Positions 47,013-55,905 of a stretch of DNA of 64,000 bases are shown here, one piece after another. This DNA comes from Rhizobium sp. Pop5 (GTDB lineage Bacteria; Pseudomonadota; Alphaproteobacteria; Rhizobiales; Rhizobiaceae), in contig NZ_CP099399.1 in assembly GCF_024721175.1 (NCBI RefSeq), forward strand, positions 2,542,001-2,606,000, in the 5' to 3' direction. The notes below the pieces were generated by a model, which had not been told where the DNA came from, did not search any database, and worked only from the letters and a program-made list of their open reading frames with translations. Every line of letters begins with the position of its first letter. Positions within the stretch are counted from its first letter, which is position 1. The translations under genes and the position numbers were made by a program.

Positions 47013-47918
47013 GTGGAAAGCAGAATGAATGCCTGGACCTGGGGCTTGCTGGTCCTGCTCGGCCTGATCTGGGGCGGCTCCTTCTTCTTTGCCCGCATCG
47101 CCGTCCAGCACGTGCCGCCGCTGACCCTCGTCTTCCTCAGGCTGCTGCTCGCGGCACTCGCGCTGCATGTCTATATTGCCGGCCGTTTGGACATCTATTC
47201 TATTCTCCAGGCCCGCTGGCGGGAGTTCCTGGTCCTTGGCCTGATCAACAATGCGCTCCCGCACGCGTTGATCTTCTTCGGCCAGACCCGCATCGGCGCC
47301 GGCCTTGCGGCGATTTTGAACGCGACGACGCCGATCTGGACGGTGCTCATCGCCAATTACTTCACATCGGACGAGAAGCTGTCCTCGGCAAAAATCGCCG
47401 GGTGCCTCGTCGGCCTCGCCGGCACGGTCGTCCTGATCGGTCCCGGCATCTCGACAGACAGCGAAGCGCCGATCTGGCCGTTGCTCCTTCCCGTGCTTGC
47501 CGCCGTCTCTTATGGTTTTGCCGCCACCTACGGCAAACGCTTCAGGGATGTTCCCGCTCCCGTCACATCGGCGGGCCAACTGACCGCCTCCTCGCTGATC
47601 GCACTGCCGCTATCGCTGGTAGCCGATCGCCCCTGGACGCTTGCCGTACCGCCTGTCGACGCGATCCTCGCCGTTCTGGCGCTGGCGCTGCTGTCGACCG
47701 CCTTCGCCTATATCCTCTACTTCAGGATCATGGCCGCTGCAGGCGCCACCAATGCCTCTCTGGTCACCCTTCTGGTGCCACCGAGCGCCATCCTTCTCGG
47801 CGTACTCTTCCTCGGCGAAACGCTCAGTCTTGCCGAATTCGCCGGCATGGCCCTCATCGGTTTCGGACTCGTCATCCTCGACGGCCGCGCCTATCGCCGG
47901 CTGGCGAGAATAGCCTGA
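47013..47918 (+). CDS. EamA / DMT superfamily transporter
   Basis: About 301 residues with ten hydrophobic segments in two EamA repeats (first beginning WTWGLLVLLGLIWGGSFFFARIAV, second about residue 155: WPLLLPVLAAVSYGFAATYGKRF). Drug/metabolite exporters of this group move amino acids or other small molecules; substrate unknown. A GTG at 47013 has GGAGG at ideal spacing; the ATG at 47025 is the alternative. The frame open from 46899 is rejected for lack of ribosome site and hydrophobicity. Confidence 0.85.
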   Translation: MESRMNAWTWGLLVLLGLIWGGSFFFARIAVQHVPPLTLVFLRLLLAALALHVYIAGRLDIYSILQARWREFLVLGLINNALPHALIFFGQTRIGAGLAAILNATTPIWTVLIANYFTSDEKLSSAKIAGCLVGLAGTVVLIGPGISTDSEAPIWPLLLPVLAAVSYGFAATYGKRFRDVPAPVTSAGQLTASSLIALPLSLVADRPWTLAVPPVDAILAVLALALLSTAFAYILYFRIMAAAGATNASLVTLLVPPSAILLGVLFLGETLSLAEFAGMALIGFGLVILDGRAYRRLARIA

Positions 47919-48003
47919 AAACCGGTTGCAGTTTCCTTATGTTTTCAACCGCTTGCGACACCGCCATGTTTTGGGCGCATAGGTAAACTGGTGATCGCCC
48001 GAT

Positions 48004-48018
48004 TTAACGGCATGTTAA
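48004..48018. promoter_or_regulatory. Perfect TTAA-N7-TTAA site (CtrA-type)
   Basis: TTAA-CGGCATG-TTAA matches the full CtrA consensus of alphaproteobacteria without mismatch. It lies 165 bases before the small membrane peptide gene in a promoter-like AT-rich area. CtrA binding is inferred. Confidence 0.5.
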
Positions 48019-48182
48019 ATTCTGTGAACAAAAATTAATCCAAAATTATTACGTTGCTTCAATGGCTTATCAAATCTGATGTTGATTTATCCACTGACGG
48101 GTTCGGCAGTGCAGCATAAAATCCGCTTTCCAACCGACATATTTCAGACATAATATCGGCCGGTTAACGCGAGGAGACAGAC

Positions 48183-48260
48183 ATGGGACTCACGCAATCC
48201 TTGAATGTTCTGTTGGTCAGTGCAGCGTTTGCTTTCGTCCTGTCCATGCTCTTTATCTGA
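48183..48260 (+). CDS. 25-residue single-pass membrane peptide, unknown function
   Basis: This short frame begins MGLTQSLNVLLVSAAFAFV and ends LSMLFI followed by TGA. It has an excellent ribosome site (GAGGAGACAGAC before the ATG) and a hydrophobic core from residue 8 to the end, enough to cross the membrane once. A strong bidirectional terminator follows 70 bases later. The combination of ribosome site, hydrophobic helix, stop and terminator makes it a credible gene although it is far below usual length limits. I remember similar unannotated peptides in other rhizobia but cannot search. It may act as a small regulator of a membrane complex. Confidence 0.6.
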   Translation: MGLTQSLNVLLVSAAFAFVLSMLFI

Positions 48261-48327
48261 GCCGGGCCATGAAGGCATAACGACTGATAGTGCCTAAACT
48301 CCCCAAGAGCTGATCAATCCGCCAACG

Positions 48328-48364
48328 AAAAAGCGCATGTCCCGCCCGACATGCGCTTTTCACT
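48328..48364. terminator. Bidirectional terminator between the peptide gene and metF
   Basis: AAAAGCGCATGTC (48329-48341) pairs with GACATGCGCTTTT (48348-48360) over a 6-base loop. A-runs on one side and T-runs on the other make it work in both directions, ending the plus-strand peptide transcript and minus-strand metF. Confidence 0.85.
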
Positions 48365-48381
48365 TTTGAGTCCGGCAAAGA

Positions 48382-49284
48382 TCAGGCGGCAGCGCCCGCG
48401 CTCTTTGGCGCCCGGCGAATAAAGCCGAGATTGTCGAGAACGGCGGAAACCAGCGGGGCGCGGTTCATCGTATAGAGATGGAACTCATCGAGGCCGCGCC
48501 GCACGAGATCCTCGATCTGCTCGGCGGCAACGTCGGCCGCGACCTTCGCCCGCTCCTCGGGCTTGTCGTCGAAGCCCGCGAAGCGCTCGTCGAGGAAGGC
48601 GGGGATGACCGCGCCGCAGGCGCCGGCGAAACGCTTCAGTTGCGTCAGGTTCTGGATCGGCATGATGCCGGGCACGATCGGGATCGAGACCCCGGCGGCG
48701 CGCACACGCTCCAGATAACGCTCGAAATTGTCGTTGTCGAAGAAGAACTGGGTCAGTGCCCGGTCGGCTCCGTTATCAGCCTTACGCTTCAGCATGTCGA
48801 TATCGGCGGCCGTATCGCGGCTTTCCGGGTGCTTTTCCGGATAGGCAGAGACCGAAATCTCGAAATCGCCGACCGACTTGAGGCCGGCCACCAGCTCCGC
48901 CGCATTGGCGTAACCGCCGGGATGCGGCTGATAAGGTGCGCCGGCGCCACCGGGCGCGTCACCACGCAACGCCACGAAATGCTTTACGCCGACCTTGCGG
49001 AAGGTCTCGATCATATGATGCGTTTCTTCCTTCGTCGCACCGACGCAGGTCAGGTGCGAAGCCGTGGCAAGCGGCGTCTGCGAGAGGAAGCGGGTGACGG
49101 CGGAGAGCGTGGGCGCCTTGGTGGTGCCGCCGGCGCCATAGGTCACCGACACAAAATCCGGATCCCAGTCCTGCAGCTTGCTGACGGTGTCCCAAAGCTG
49201 CCCTTCCATCTCCTCCGATTTCGGCGGAAAGAATTCGAAGGAAATCCCGATGTTGCGCCCGCGTCCATCGTTTTTCAAAGCCAT
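48382..49284 (-). CDS. metF: 5,10-methylenetetrahydrofolate reductase MetF
   Basis: A 300-residue FAD enzyme that makes 5-methyl-THF for methionine synthesis. Landmarks are ISFEFFPPKSEEMEGQLWDTV (with the catalytic glutamate), DFVSVTYGAGGTTK, HLTCVGATKEE, HFVALRGDAPGG and QFFFDNDNF. The ATG at 49284 is preferred over a TTG at 49302. The stop of the upstream regulator gene lies 1 base before it, so regulator and enzyme are co-transcribed, which points to methyl-cycle control of this operon. Confidence 0.95.
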   Translation of the reverse strand: MALKNDGRGRNIGISFEFFPPKSEEMEGQLWDTVSKLQDWDPDFVSVTYGAGGTTKAPTLSAVTRFLSQTPLATASHLTCVGATKEETHHMIETFRKVGVKHFVALRGDAPGGAGAPYQPHPGGYANAAELVAGLKSVGDFEISVSAYPEKHPESRDTAADIDMLKRKADNGADRALTQFFFDNDNFERYLERVRAAGVSIPIVPGIMPIQNLTQLKRFAGACGAVIPAFLDERFAGFDDKPEERAKVAADVAAEQIEDLVRRGLDEFHLYTMNRAPLVSAVLDNLGFIRRAPKSAGAAA

Positions 49285-49285
49285 G

Positions 49286-50311
49286 TCATACTCTCCCGGC
49301 AAATGTAGGTTCGGCGCCTTCGCTTAGTTGCGAAGCCATGAGGCGCCTCGGATCGCGCGCGAGCCAGACGGTGACCGTCAGTCCCTGCCCGCCCTGCTGA
49401 CCCGGATGAAGATCGACGACCTGCTCGACGTCGAGCCCGGCTTTGCGCAGCCAGTCGGACATCGCCTGGTGCGAAAAGCCGAGACGGACATGGGCATGCT
49501 CGTCGCGGAGATATTCGAGCGCGTGCGGCGCAAGGTCGATGACCACGAGCCGGCCGCCCGGCCGAAGCATGCGCGCCGCTTCGGAGATCGCAATCTCCGG
49601 CTGGTCGAAGAAATGCAGCACCTGATGGATCGTCACCAGATCGAAATCCTGCCCCTCGAACGGTAGGTTCAGGATATCGGCGTGACGGACCGTCGCCTTG
49701 GTGATGCGGGACTTGTCGAGATTGGCCCGCGCCACGCTCAGCATGTCGCGGCTGGCATCGACGCCGATGGCGCGGCGGTAGAGCCCGGACAGAAGCTCGA
49801 GGATACGGCCGGTACCAGTGCCGAGATCGAGCAATGAATCGATCGGCTGGTTGCCGAGCAGCCGGATCACGGCGGCGTCGACCTCCTCGTCGGCCGCATG
49901 CAGGCGGCGAAGCTCGTCCCATTCGGCAGCATTGCGGCTGAAATAGGCCTGGGCCCGCTCCGCCCGCTGGCGTTTGACCTGCGACAGCCGCTCGCCGTCG
50001 CGAAGAATGGTCGGATCGTTCTCGGAGACGTGTTTTAGCAGAGCCCGCACGAGCAGCGCCGCCTTGCCGTCCTGCTTGAGCCGGAAATAGGCCCAGGCGC
50101 CTTCCTGGTAGCGTTCGATCAGTTCGGCCTCGCCGAGCAGCTTCAGGTGGCGGGAGATGCGGGGCTGTGACTGGCCGAGGATTTCGGTAAGATCGGTGAC
50201 AGTCAGGTCGCCGCCGTCGAGAAGCGCCAGAAGGCGCAGACGCGTCGGCTCGCCGGCCGCCTTTAAGACGTCCACCAGCCCATCCAGTCCTAGCTTCAAG
50301 GGTTCGCTCAT
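49286..50311 (-). CDS. ArsR-type regulator fused to a SAM-dependent methyltransferase
   Basis: About 341 residues. The first 100 form an ArsR winged helix (LVDVLKAAGEPTRLRLLALLDGGDLTVTDLTEILGQSQPRISRHLKLLGEAELIERY). Residues about 130-330 form a class I methyltransferase with SAM loop SLLDLGTGTGRILELL, acidic loop IGVDASRDMLSVARANL and DLVTIHQVLHFFDQPE. It lacks the metal-binding cysteine motif of metal-sensing ArsR proteins. The pairing with metF suggests it senses SAM or S-adenosylhomocysteine through the methyltransferase part and represses methionine-cycle genes, comparable in role to SahR. A 16-bp palindrome 18 bases upstream is its probable operator. Regulator role and ligand are inference. 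Confidence 0.88.
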   Translation of the reverse strand: MSEPLKLGLDGLVDVLKAAGEPTRLRLLALLDGGDLTVTDLTEILGQSQPRISRHLKLLGEAELIERYQEGAWAYFRLKQDGKAALLVRALLKHVSENDPTILRDGERLSQVKRQRAERAQAYFSRNAAEWDELRRLHAADEEVDAAVIRLLGNQPIDSLLDLGTGTGRILELLSGLYRRAIGVDASRDMLSVARANLDKSRITKATVRHADILNLPFEGQDFDLVTIHQVLHFFDQPEIAISEAARMLRPGGRLVVIDLAPHALEYLRDEHAHVRLGFSHQAMSDWLRKAGLDVEQVVDLHPGQQGGQGLTVTVWLARDPRRLMASQLSEGAEPTFAGRV

Positions 50312-50329
50312 CTCTATCCCAATCAAGAT

Positions 50330-50345
50330 ATAAAGATATCTTTAT
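50330..50345. promoter_or_regulatory. Palindromic operator candidate before the ArsR-methyltransferase gene
   Basis: ATAAAGAT-ATCTTTAT is a perfect 16-base palindrome, extending with one mismatched pair to 20 bases (50328-50347). It lies just before the ArsR-methyltransferase ATG (50311). ArsR-type proteins often repress their own operons from such sites. Confidence 0.65.
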
Positions 50346-50544
50346 GTGATTTGAAAGATGGTGGCAAGCGGCAATTTGCGCTCTGCGCGAAATCCCCTGC
50401 TCAGATTGCGACAGGCGCGCTGGGCAAAGAAAACGCACTCGATCGTCAATGTTCCGGACAAAATATGGAACACCGATCTCGCAGGATTTGATTTTTGGGA
50501 GTGAAATTTCCCTGATCGTTTGGGTCGCCGCTCTGCCGCCAAGC

Positions 50545-51123
50545 TTACGATTTTTGCGGCGGGGCTTCCTCAGGCAGCTCACTGGCGAGACGGCCGAACA
50601 TGCGGAAATCATGGAAAGCGTTCTTGAACCAGGCCTTCTGACGAAGTGTGCCCTCATATCGGAACCCGGCCTTTTCCAGAACCCGGTCCGACGCCCGGTT
50701 CCCCGGCAGAGTCCAGGCTTCGATTCGGTTCAGGGAAAAGTCATCAAATCCACATCGAGCGACTGCTTTCACCGCCTCGCTCATCAGCCCCTTCCCCCAG
50801 AACGACGGGTGCAATTCATAGCCGATCTCGGCCCACTTTGCGTACTTGTCGATGCTGTTGAACCGTATGGCCCCTAAGAACCGACCAGAGGCACGCTCTT
50901 CTATTATCCACGCGCACGCCTTTCCTTTGGCGAACGCGCTACACATCCATTTCATCACGCGCTCGATCTGCGCTTTTTTCGGCGCATCCGGCCAGTTCGA
51001 GAAACGTGTGACTTCCGGAATTGAGATCAGCTCATGGAGCTCGCCGCAGTCACCGAAAACCGGCTCGCGCAGGCGTAGGCGATCGGTCAGCAGCGCAGGA
51101 AATTCGCTTTTACGGGCAGCCAT
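50545..51123 (-). CDS. GNAT acetyltransferase of the RimJ/RimL type
   Basis: A 192-residue acetyltransferase. The early LTDRLRLREPVFGDCGELHELIS and GYELHPSFWGKGLMSEAVKAVARCGFDDFSLNRIEAWTLPGNRASDRVLEKAGF are the standard RimJ/RimL/PaiA-like pattern, with acetyl-CoA loop W-G-K-G-L-M. These enzymes acetylate N-termini of ribosomal proteins or small amines. The ATG at 51123 has no good ribosome site; a TTG at 51183 is worse. The gene is isolated, following ettA with an intergenic region rich in inverted repeats. Confidence 0.85.
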   Translation of the reverse strand: MAARKSEFPALLTDRLRLREPVFGDCGELHELISIPEVTRFSNWPDAPKKAQIERVMKWMCSAFAKGKACAWIIEERASGRFLGAIRFNSIDKYAKWAEIGYELHPSFWGKGLMSEAVKAVARCGFDDFSLNRIEAWTLPGNRASDRVLEKAGFRYEGTLRQKAWFKNAFHDFRMFGRLASELPEEAPPQKS

Positions 51124-51227
51124 AGCAAGATCGTCAGGCTTGTTGAAAAGTGAGAGACGGCCTCGTGCCCAACGCAATGGCAACCAGGCATTCCATGCCT
51201 TGTAATTGCCGAAATATACAACTGGCG

Positions 51228-51273
51228 CAACGCTTGATTTGGGCGTCGCCGCAAATCAAGCGTTGCGGCGACG
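51228..51273. repeat. Interleaved inverted repeats downstream of ettA
   Basis: CAACGCTTGATTT (51228-51240) pairs perfectly with AAATCAAGCGTTG (51253-51265). Inside and beyond it CGTCGCCGC (51244-51252) pairs with GCGGCGACG (51265-51273), so the two helices interleave and could form alternative structures or a pseudoknot. It lies between the ettA stop and the acetyltransferase start. Confidence 0.6.
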
Positions 51274-51336
51274 TATTCAGCAAAAAACCCGTGAAATTTC
51301 CAGCGAGCAAGCTCGCCCACAGGGGTCCGGCTTCGA

Positions 51337-52986
51337 TCAGCGCGTCAGGCGCTTGTGGGCCTGGCTGCCCGGGTTCAGGGCATCGGGGCCGAGGCGGCGG
51401 ATCTTGTCCTGCTCGTAATCCTCGAAGTTGCCTTCGAACCATTCGACATGGCCCTCGCCTTCGAAGGCGAGGATGTGCGTCGCCAGGCGGTCGAGGAACA
51501 TGCGATCGTGGCTGATGATGATGGCGCAGCCGGCAAACGCTTCCAGCGCGCTTTCCAGCGCACCGAGAGTTTCCGTATCGAGGTCGTTGGTCGGTTCGTC
51601 GAGCAGCAGAACGTTGCCGCCTGCCTTCAGCATCTTGGCAAGGTGAACGCGGTTGCGCTGACCACCGGAGAGATTGCCGACCTTCTGCTGCTGGTCGCCG
51701 CCCTTGAAGTTGAAGGCGCCGCAATAGGCTCTGGAGTTCATATCGAACTTGCCGAGCTTGATGATTTCCGCGCCGCCGGAGATTTCCTCCCAGACCGTCT
51801 TGTCGGCGGCCAGCGCGTCGCGGCTCTGGTCGACATAACCGAGATGCACGGTCTCGCCGATGCGGATCGAACCGCTATCCGGCTTTTCCTGGCCGGTGAT
51901 CATCTTGAACAAGGTCGTCTTGCCGGCGCCGTTCGGGCCGATGATACCGACGATGCCGCCCGGCGGCAGCTTGATCGACAGGTCGTTGATCAGCGTGCGG
52001 CCCTCGAAGCCCTTCGTGATGCCTTGCATCTCGATGACCACCTGGCCGAGCCGTTCGCTGACCGGGATGATGATCTGCGCGTCGCCGGGACGCTGCTTCT
52101 CGGCGGCTTCCACGAGTTGCTCGTAGGACTTGATACGCGCCTTGGACTTGGCCTGCCGGGCCTTCGGGCTGGAAGCGATCCATTCCTGTTCGCGGCTGAT
52201 CGCCTTTTGACGGCCTGCCTCTTCCCGGTTTTCCTGCTGCATGCGCTTGGCCTTGGCGAGCAGGTAGGCCGAGTAGTTGCCCTCGTAGGGAATACCGCGG
52301 CCGCGGTCGAGTTCGAGGATCCAGCCGGTGACATTGTCCAGGAAGTAGCGGTCGTGGGTGATCATCATCACGGCGCCCGGATAGTCCCGCAGATGCTTTT
52401 CGAGCCAGGCGATGGTTTCGGCGTCCAGGTGGTTGGTCGGTTCGTCGAGCAGCAGCAGGTCCGGCTGCGAAAGCAGCAGGCGGCAAAGCGCGATACGGCG
52501 GCGCTCACCACCGGAAAGGCTGGTGACCTCGGCGTCACGCGGCGGGCAGCGCAGCGCTTCCATCGCCATTTCGACTTGGCTTTCCAGATCCCAGAGGTTC
52601 TGGCTGTCGATGATGTCCTGGAGCTTGGCTCCCTCTTCCGCCGTCTCGTCGGAATAGTTCATCATCAGTTCATTGTAACGCTCTAGCACGGCCGTCTTCG
52701 AGGCTACGCCCTCCATGACGTTCTCGAACACCGTCTTGCTGGCATCGAGTTTCGGCTCCTGCTCGAGATAGCCGACCGTCGCACCTTCGGCGAGCCAGGC
52801 TTCGCCGGTATACTCCTTGTCCTGGCCGGCAATGATGCGCAGCACAGTGGATTTACCGGCGCCGTTCGGCCCGAGGATGCCGATCTTGGCATCCGGGTAG
52901 AAAGAAAGGTGGATATTCTCCAGGATCTTCTTGTTGCCATAGGCCTTGTTGAGGCCGGACATGTGATAGATGAACTGACGTGCCAT
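51337..52986 (-). CDS. ettA: Energy-dependent translational throttle protein EttA (ABC-F ATPase)
   Basis: A 549-residue soluble protein with two ABC modules and no membrane part. First Walker A GPNGAGKST near residue 40 and signature LSGGERRR, then the charged linker carrying the P-site tRNA-interaction motif, then the second Walker A GPNGAGKTT and signature LSGGQRNR. The EttA-type start ARQFIYHMSGLNKAYGNKKILENI identifies the subfamily. It binds the ribosomal E-site and gates translation according to ADP/ATP ratio. Stands alone. Confidence 0.94.
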   Translation of the reverse strand: MARQFIYHMSGLNKAYGNKKILENIHLSFYPDAKIGILGPNGAGKSTVLRIIAGQDKEYTGEAWLAEGATVGYLEQEPKLDASKTVFENVMEGVASKTAVLERYNELMMNYSDETAEEGAKLQDIIDSQNLWDLESQVEMAMEALRCPPRDAEVTSLSGGERRRIALCRLLLSQPDLLLLDEPTNHLDAETIAWLEKHLRDYPGAVMMITHDRYFLDNVTGWILELDRGRGIPYEGNYSAYLLAKAKRMQQENREEAGRQKAISREQEWIASSPKARQAKSKARIKSYEQLVEAAEKQRPGDAQIIIPVSERLGQVVIEMQGITKGFEGRTLINDLSIKLPPGGIVGIIGPNGAGKTTLFKMITGQEKPDSGSIRIGETVHLGYVDQSRDALAADKTVWEEISGGAEIIKLGKFDMNSRAYCGAFNFKGGDQQQKVGNLSGGQRNRVHLAKMLKAGGNVLLLDEPTNDLDTETLGALESALEAFAGCAIIISHDRMFLDRLATHILAFEGEGHVEWFEGNFEDYEQDKIRRLGPDALNPGSQAHKRLTR

Positions 52987-53084
52987 ACTGCGCTGCTCCG
53001 GGCGGGAAACTTCGATCGTGCCGCTATGTAGGCGAAACAGCGCCTGCGGGCAACGCCGAAACCCGGTTTAGGCAGGATTTCCGG

Positions 53085-53825
53085 TCAGAAGCCCGCCGCG
53101 TCGACGACACCTTCGTCGCAGCCGAACGAGGTTTTGCCGGCCCCCTGGATCAGATCGGCAAGCGCCGCACTCTTTGCCGAGGCCGTTCCCGCACTCTCTG
53201 AAAGCCCGATCGTCAACTCGCTGATCACCCTGACCTTGCCGGCCCGCCGGCAGCTCATCTTGACGCGGTCGGCCGCACCGGGACCGAAGCTCTTGTCGAA
53301 AGCCGCCTTGATCTCATCGGCCTTGAGCGTCTTGCCGATATTGGCGGCGAAGAGATCGCGCACGGCCGACGCGTTGAGCGCGCCGACGAGATGCATACCG
53401 ACGCCGAAATAGTCTTCGGCGCTCATTCCAATGCAGGTGCCGTGCTTCACCCATTCATGCCGTTCCAGGCCGGATTGCGTGCCGGGCATTGCCTTTGCGA
53501 GCGCCGACTTCGCCTCCGCCGAAAGCGTAACCTCCGGCAATTCATTCCATTTGCCGTCCTTGTCGGCGGCCTTCTGCTCGGCGCTCACACCGCAATAATC
53601 CTGCTTCATCGGCCAGAGCCCGTGCAGCGAGAAATTCGTCGCGTCCGAACGCTCACCGGTCTGGCTCGCGCATTCGGCCTTCTTCTGGTTCGTCTGGCAA
53701 AAGGCGGGCTGCCAGCTCGCCGCAAGAATGAAGCGGGTACGCCCGCCACCCTCCTGCGCCGTGGCGGCGCCGGCAAGAACCATCGACAAGGCGAACGCCA
53801 AGGTACGCAACTCAATGCTGCTCAT
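53085..53825 (-). CDS. Secreted RNase T2 family ribonuclease
   Basis: About 245 residues with signal peptide (LRTLAFALSMVLAGAATAQ) and both catalytic segments of the T2 family: CAS-I NFSLHGLWP and CAS-II HEWVKHGTC, each with its histidine. The cysteines (CQTNQKKAEC, DYC, HGTC) allow the expected disulfides. It cleaves single-stranded RNA in the periplasm or outside the cell, probably for phosphate or nucleotide scavenging. Start chosen at 53825 (MSSIELRTLAF). It is divergent from the hydrolase gene. Confidence 0.92.
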   Translation of the reverse strand: MSSIELRTLAFALSMVLAGAATAQEGGGRTRFILAASWQPAFCQTNQKKAECASQTGERSDATNFSLHGLWPMKQDYCGVSAEQKAADKDGKWNELPEVTLSAEAKSALAKAMPGTQSGLERHEWVKHGTCIGMSAEDYFGVGMHLVGALNASAVRDLFAANIGKTLKADEIKAAFDKSFGPGAADRVKMSCRRAGKVRVISELTIGLSESAGTASAKSAALADLIQGAGKTSFGCDEGVVDAAGF

Positions 53826-53984
53826 TTTCAACCCCCAAAAGAACAATACGGGAACAAATAAGCACGAAGATCAAAAGCCCGCAACCCTGAATCGCAGCAA
53901 ACCCAAAAAATTGTTATCGGATAAATCAAACGCTGATGTTGCATTTGCCGCGCGATCTGGTCTGCTGCGACCGGGAGGATCCGC

Positions 53985-54914
53985 ATGTTTTCTGATACGC
54001 AAAGGCTGGCCTTGCCGGATGCGTCGCTCGCCTATCATCATGCCGAGGCTGCCGCTCCGGCACGCGGCATCCTGTTGATATCGCACGGGCTCGCCGAACA
54101 TTCCAAACGTTATTGCGCCTTTGCCGAGATGATGGCGTCGCGCGGCTATCACGTCTATGCCCATGATCATCGCGGCCACGGTGAGACGACGGCGCCCGAC
54201 GCGCCGATCGGCCGCTTCGCCCGGCGCGACGGCGTCGAAAAGGTGATCGGCGACGTCATTGCCATGCGCGCCCATGCCGCGTCCCGCCATCAGGGCCTGC
54301 CTGTGATCCTCTTCGGCCATTCGATGGGCGGCCTCATCGCCCTCAATACGGCGATAACGGCACCTGCCGATTTCGATGCCGTCGCGGTCTGGAATTCGAA
54401 TTTCGCCGTCGGCCTTGCCGGCCGCGCCGCTCAGGCGATCCTCCTTGCCGAGCGCATGCTGAAGGGCTCCGATGTGCCGAGCGGCCTCTTGCCAAAGCTC
54501 ACCTTCGGTGCCTGGGGCAGATCCATTCCTAACCGCCGCACCGAATTCGACTGGCTGTCGCGCATTCCGGGCGAGGTCGACAAATATGTCGCCGATCCGC
54601 TTTGCGGCTTCGATGCCTCGGTCTCTCTCTGGCTCGATCTCTTCGAGATGACCTTCCGCCCACCGCAGAAGATCCACCTCGACCAGCTGCGGCGCGATAT
54701 GCCGATCCATCTGGTCGGCGGCGGAGAAGATCCCGCAACGGAGCGTGGAAAAGCCACTCTCTGGCTGTCAAACCATTTGAAAACCCACGGCTTCTCTCGT
54801 ATCAACACGGTGATATATCAGAATATGCGGCACGAAACTCTAAACGAGGTCGGCGCGGATCAAGCGATCGCGGCCTTCGCGGACTGGTGCGACACCGCCG
54901 TCGCGAGAACCTGA
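53985..54914 (+). CDS. Alpha/beta hydrolase (lysophospholipase / monoacylglycerol lipase-like)
   Basis: A 309-residue hydrolase. The oxyanion segment LLISHGLAEHSKRY, YAHDHRGHGET, nucleophile elbow FGHSMGG (serine), LVGGGEDPAT (acidic residue region) and the terminal catalytic histidine in NMRHETLNE give a complete triad. This pattern is that of the PldB-like monoacylglycerol lipase family (Hydrolase_4). Substrate lipid unknown. The downstream EamA gene begins 17 bases after its stop, so it probably opens the 53985-58763 operon. Confidence 0.88.
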   Translation: MFSDTQRLALPDASLAYHHAEAAAPARGILLISHGLAEHSKRYCAFAEMMASRGYHVYAHDHRGHGETTAPDAPIGRFARRDGVEKVIGDVIAMRAHAASRHQGLPVILFGHSMGGLIALNTAITAPADFDAVAVWNSNFAVGLAGRAAQAILLAERMLKGSDVPSGLLPKLTFGAWGRSIPNRRTEFDWLSRIPGEVDKYVADPLCGFDASVSLWLDLFEMTFRPPQKIHLDQLRRDMPIHLVGGGEDPATERGKATLWLSNHLKTHGFSRINTVIYQNMRHETLNEVGADQAIAAFADWCDTAVART

Positions 54915-54931
54915 GCCACAGGGATTCCATC

Positions 54932-55888
54932 ATGAGCAACACTTCCGCCCGCCCCGCTTCGTCCGCTTCCGAAGTGACGACCGGGCTTGGGCTGATGTTT
55001 CTATCGGTGATGGTCTCGCCGACCATCGACATCTTCTCCAAGCTTGCTGTCGTCACTATCCCGTCCGCAGAAGTCACCGCCGGCCGCTTCGCCGTCCAGG
55101 CGCTCTGCATGCTGCCGATCGTGCTGTGGCGGCGCAGCTTTGCCGATTTCTCCTGGAGCCAGAACCTCTTCCATGCCATCCGTGGCGCGATCATCACCGT
55201 CTCGATGATCTCCTTCGTCACCACGCTGAAATACATGGCGGTCGCCGACGCGATTGCGATCTTCTTCGTTGAGCCGATCATCGTGACGATCTTCGGCGGC
55301 ATTTTCCTGAAGGAAACGATCGGCTGGCGGCGCTACACCGCCTGCGGCGTCGGCTTCTTCGGGGCGATGCTGATCATCCAGCCGAGTTTCGAGGAGGTCG
55401 GCTATGTCGCGCTCCTGCCTGTTCTCAGCGCGCTCTGCGTCGCGACCTTCGTGCTGATGACCCGCGTCCTCTCGCACAAGGAAGATCCGTGGGCGATGCA
55501 GTTTCAGATGGGCATCTGGGGCCTGCTCTTCTGCGCCGCCCTGCTTGTTTTTGGGCAGGGAAGCGGCTCCGATATCTTCGATCCCGTCATGCCCGAAGGC
55601 AGCGCCTGGCTCTACCTCGCTGGCGTCGGCGCCACCGCTGCGACGGCGGGCATCCTCGGTGTCTATGCCTATCGCGCGGCCCCGGCCTCGACGCTGGCGC
55701 CGCTGCAATATTTCGAGATCGTCTCGGCGACGATCTTCGCCTGGCTTGTTTTCGGCGACTTTCCGAATGCGGTCAAATGGCTCGGCATCATGATCATCAT
55801 GGCATCGGGCTTCTACATCCTCTGGCGCGAGCGCCGCTTTGCATCCAGACCCGTATCCGATACATCTGAGGCAACGCTGGCGCCGTAG
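54932..55888 (+). CDS. EamA / DMT superfamily transporter (second copy)
   Basis: A 318-residue protein starting MSNTSARPASSASEVTTGLG, with ten membrane segments in two EamA units (LMFLSVMVSPTIDIFSKLAVV; YVALLPVLSALCVATFVLMT). It probably exports small metabolites. CAGGGATT precedes the ATG; the frame upstream to 54602 overlaps the hydrolase gene in another frame and is not coding. In the operon between a hydrolase and a CoA-transferase, it may move the substrate or product of those enzymes, but nothing in sequence names it. Confidence 0.85.
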   Translation: MSNTSARPASSASEVTTGLGLMFLSVMVSPTIDIFSKLAVVTIPSAEVTAGRFAVQALCMLPIVLWRRSFADFSWSQNLFHAIRGAIITVSMISFVTTLKYMAVADAIAIFFVEPIIVTIFGGIFLKETIGWRRYTACGVGFFGAMLIIQPSFEEVGYVALLPVLSALCVATFVLMTRVLSHKEDPWAMQFQMGIWGLLFCAALLVFGQGSGSDIFDPVMPEGSAWLYLAGVGATAATAGILGVYAYRAAPASTLAPLQYFEIVSATIFAWLVFGDFPNAVKWLGIMIIMASGFYILWRERRFASRPVSDTSEATLAP

Positions 55889-55905
55889 ACAATGCCGGGA
55901 GGAAC

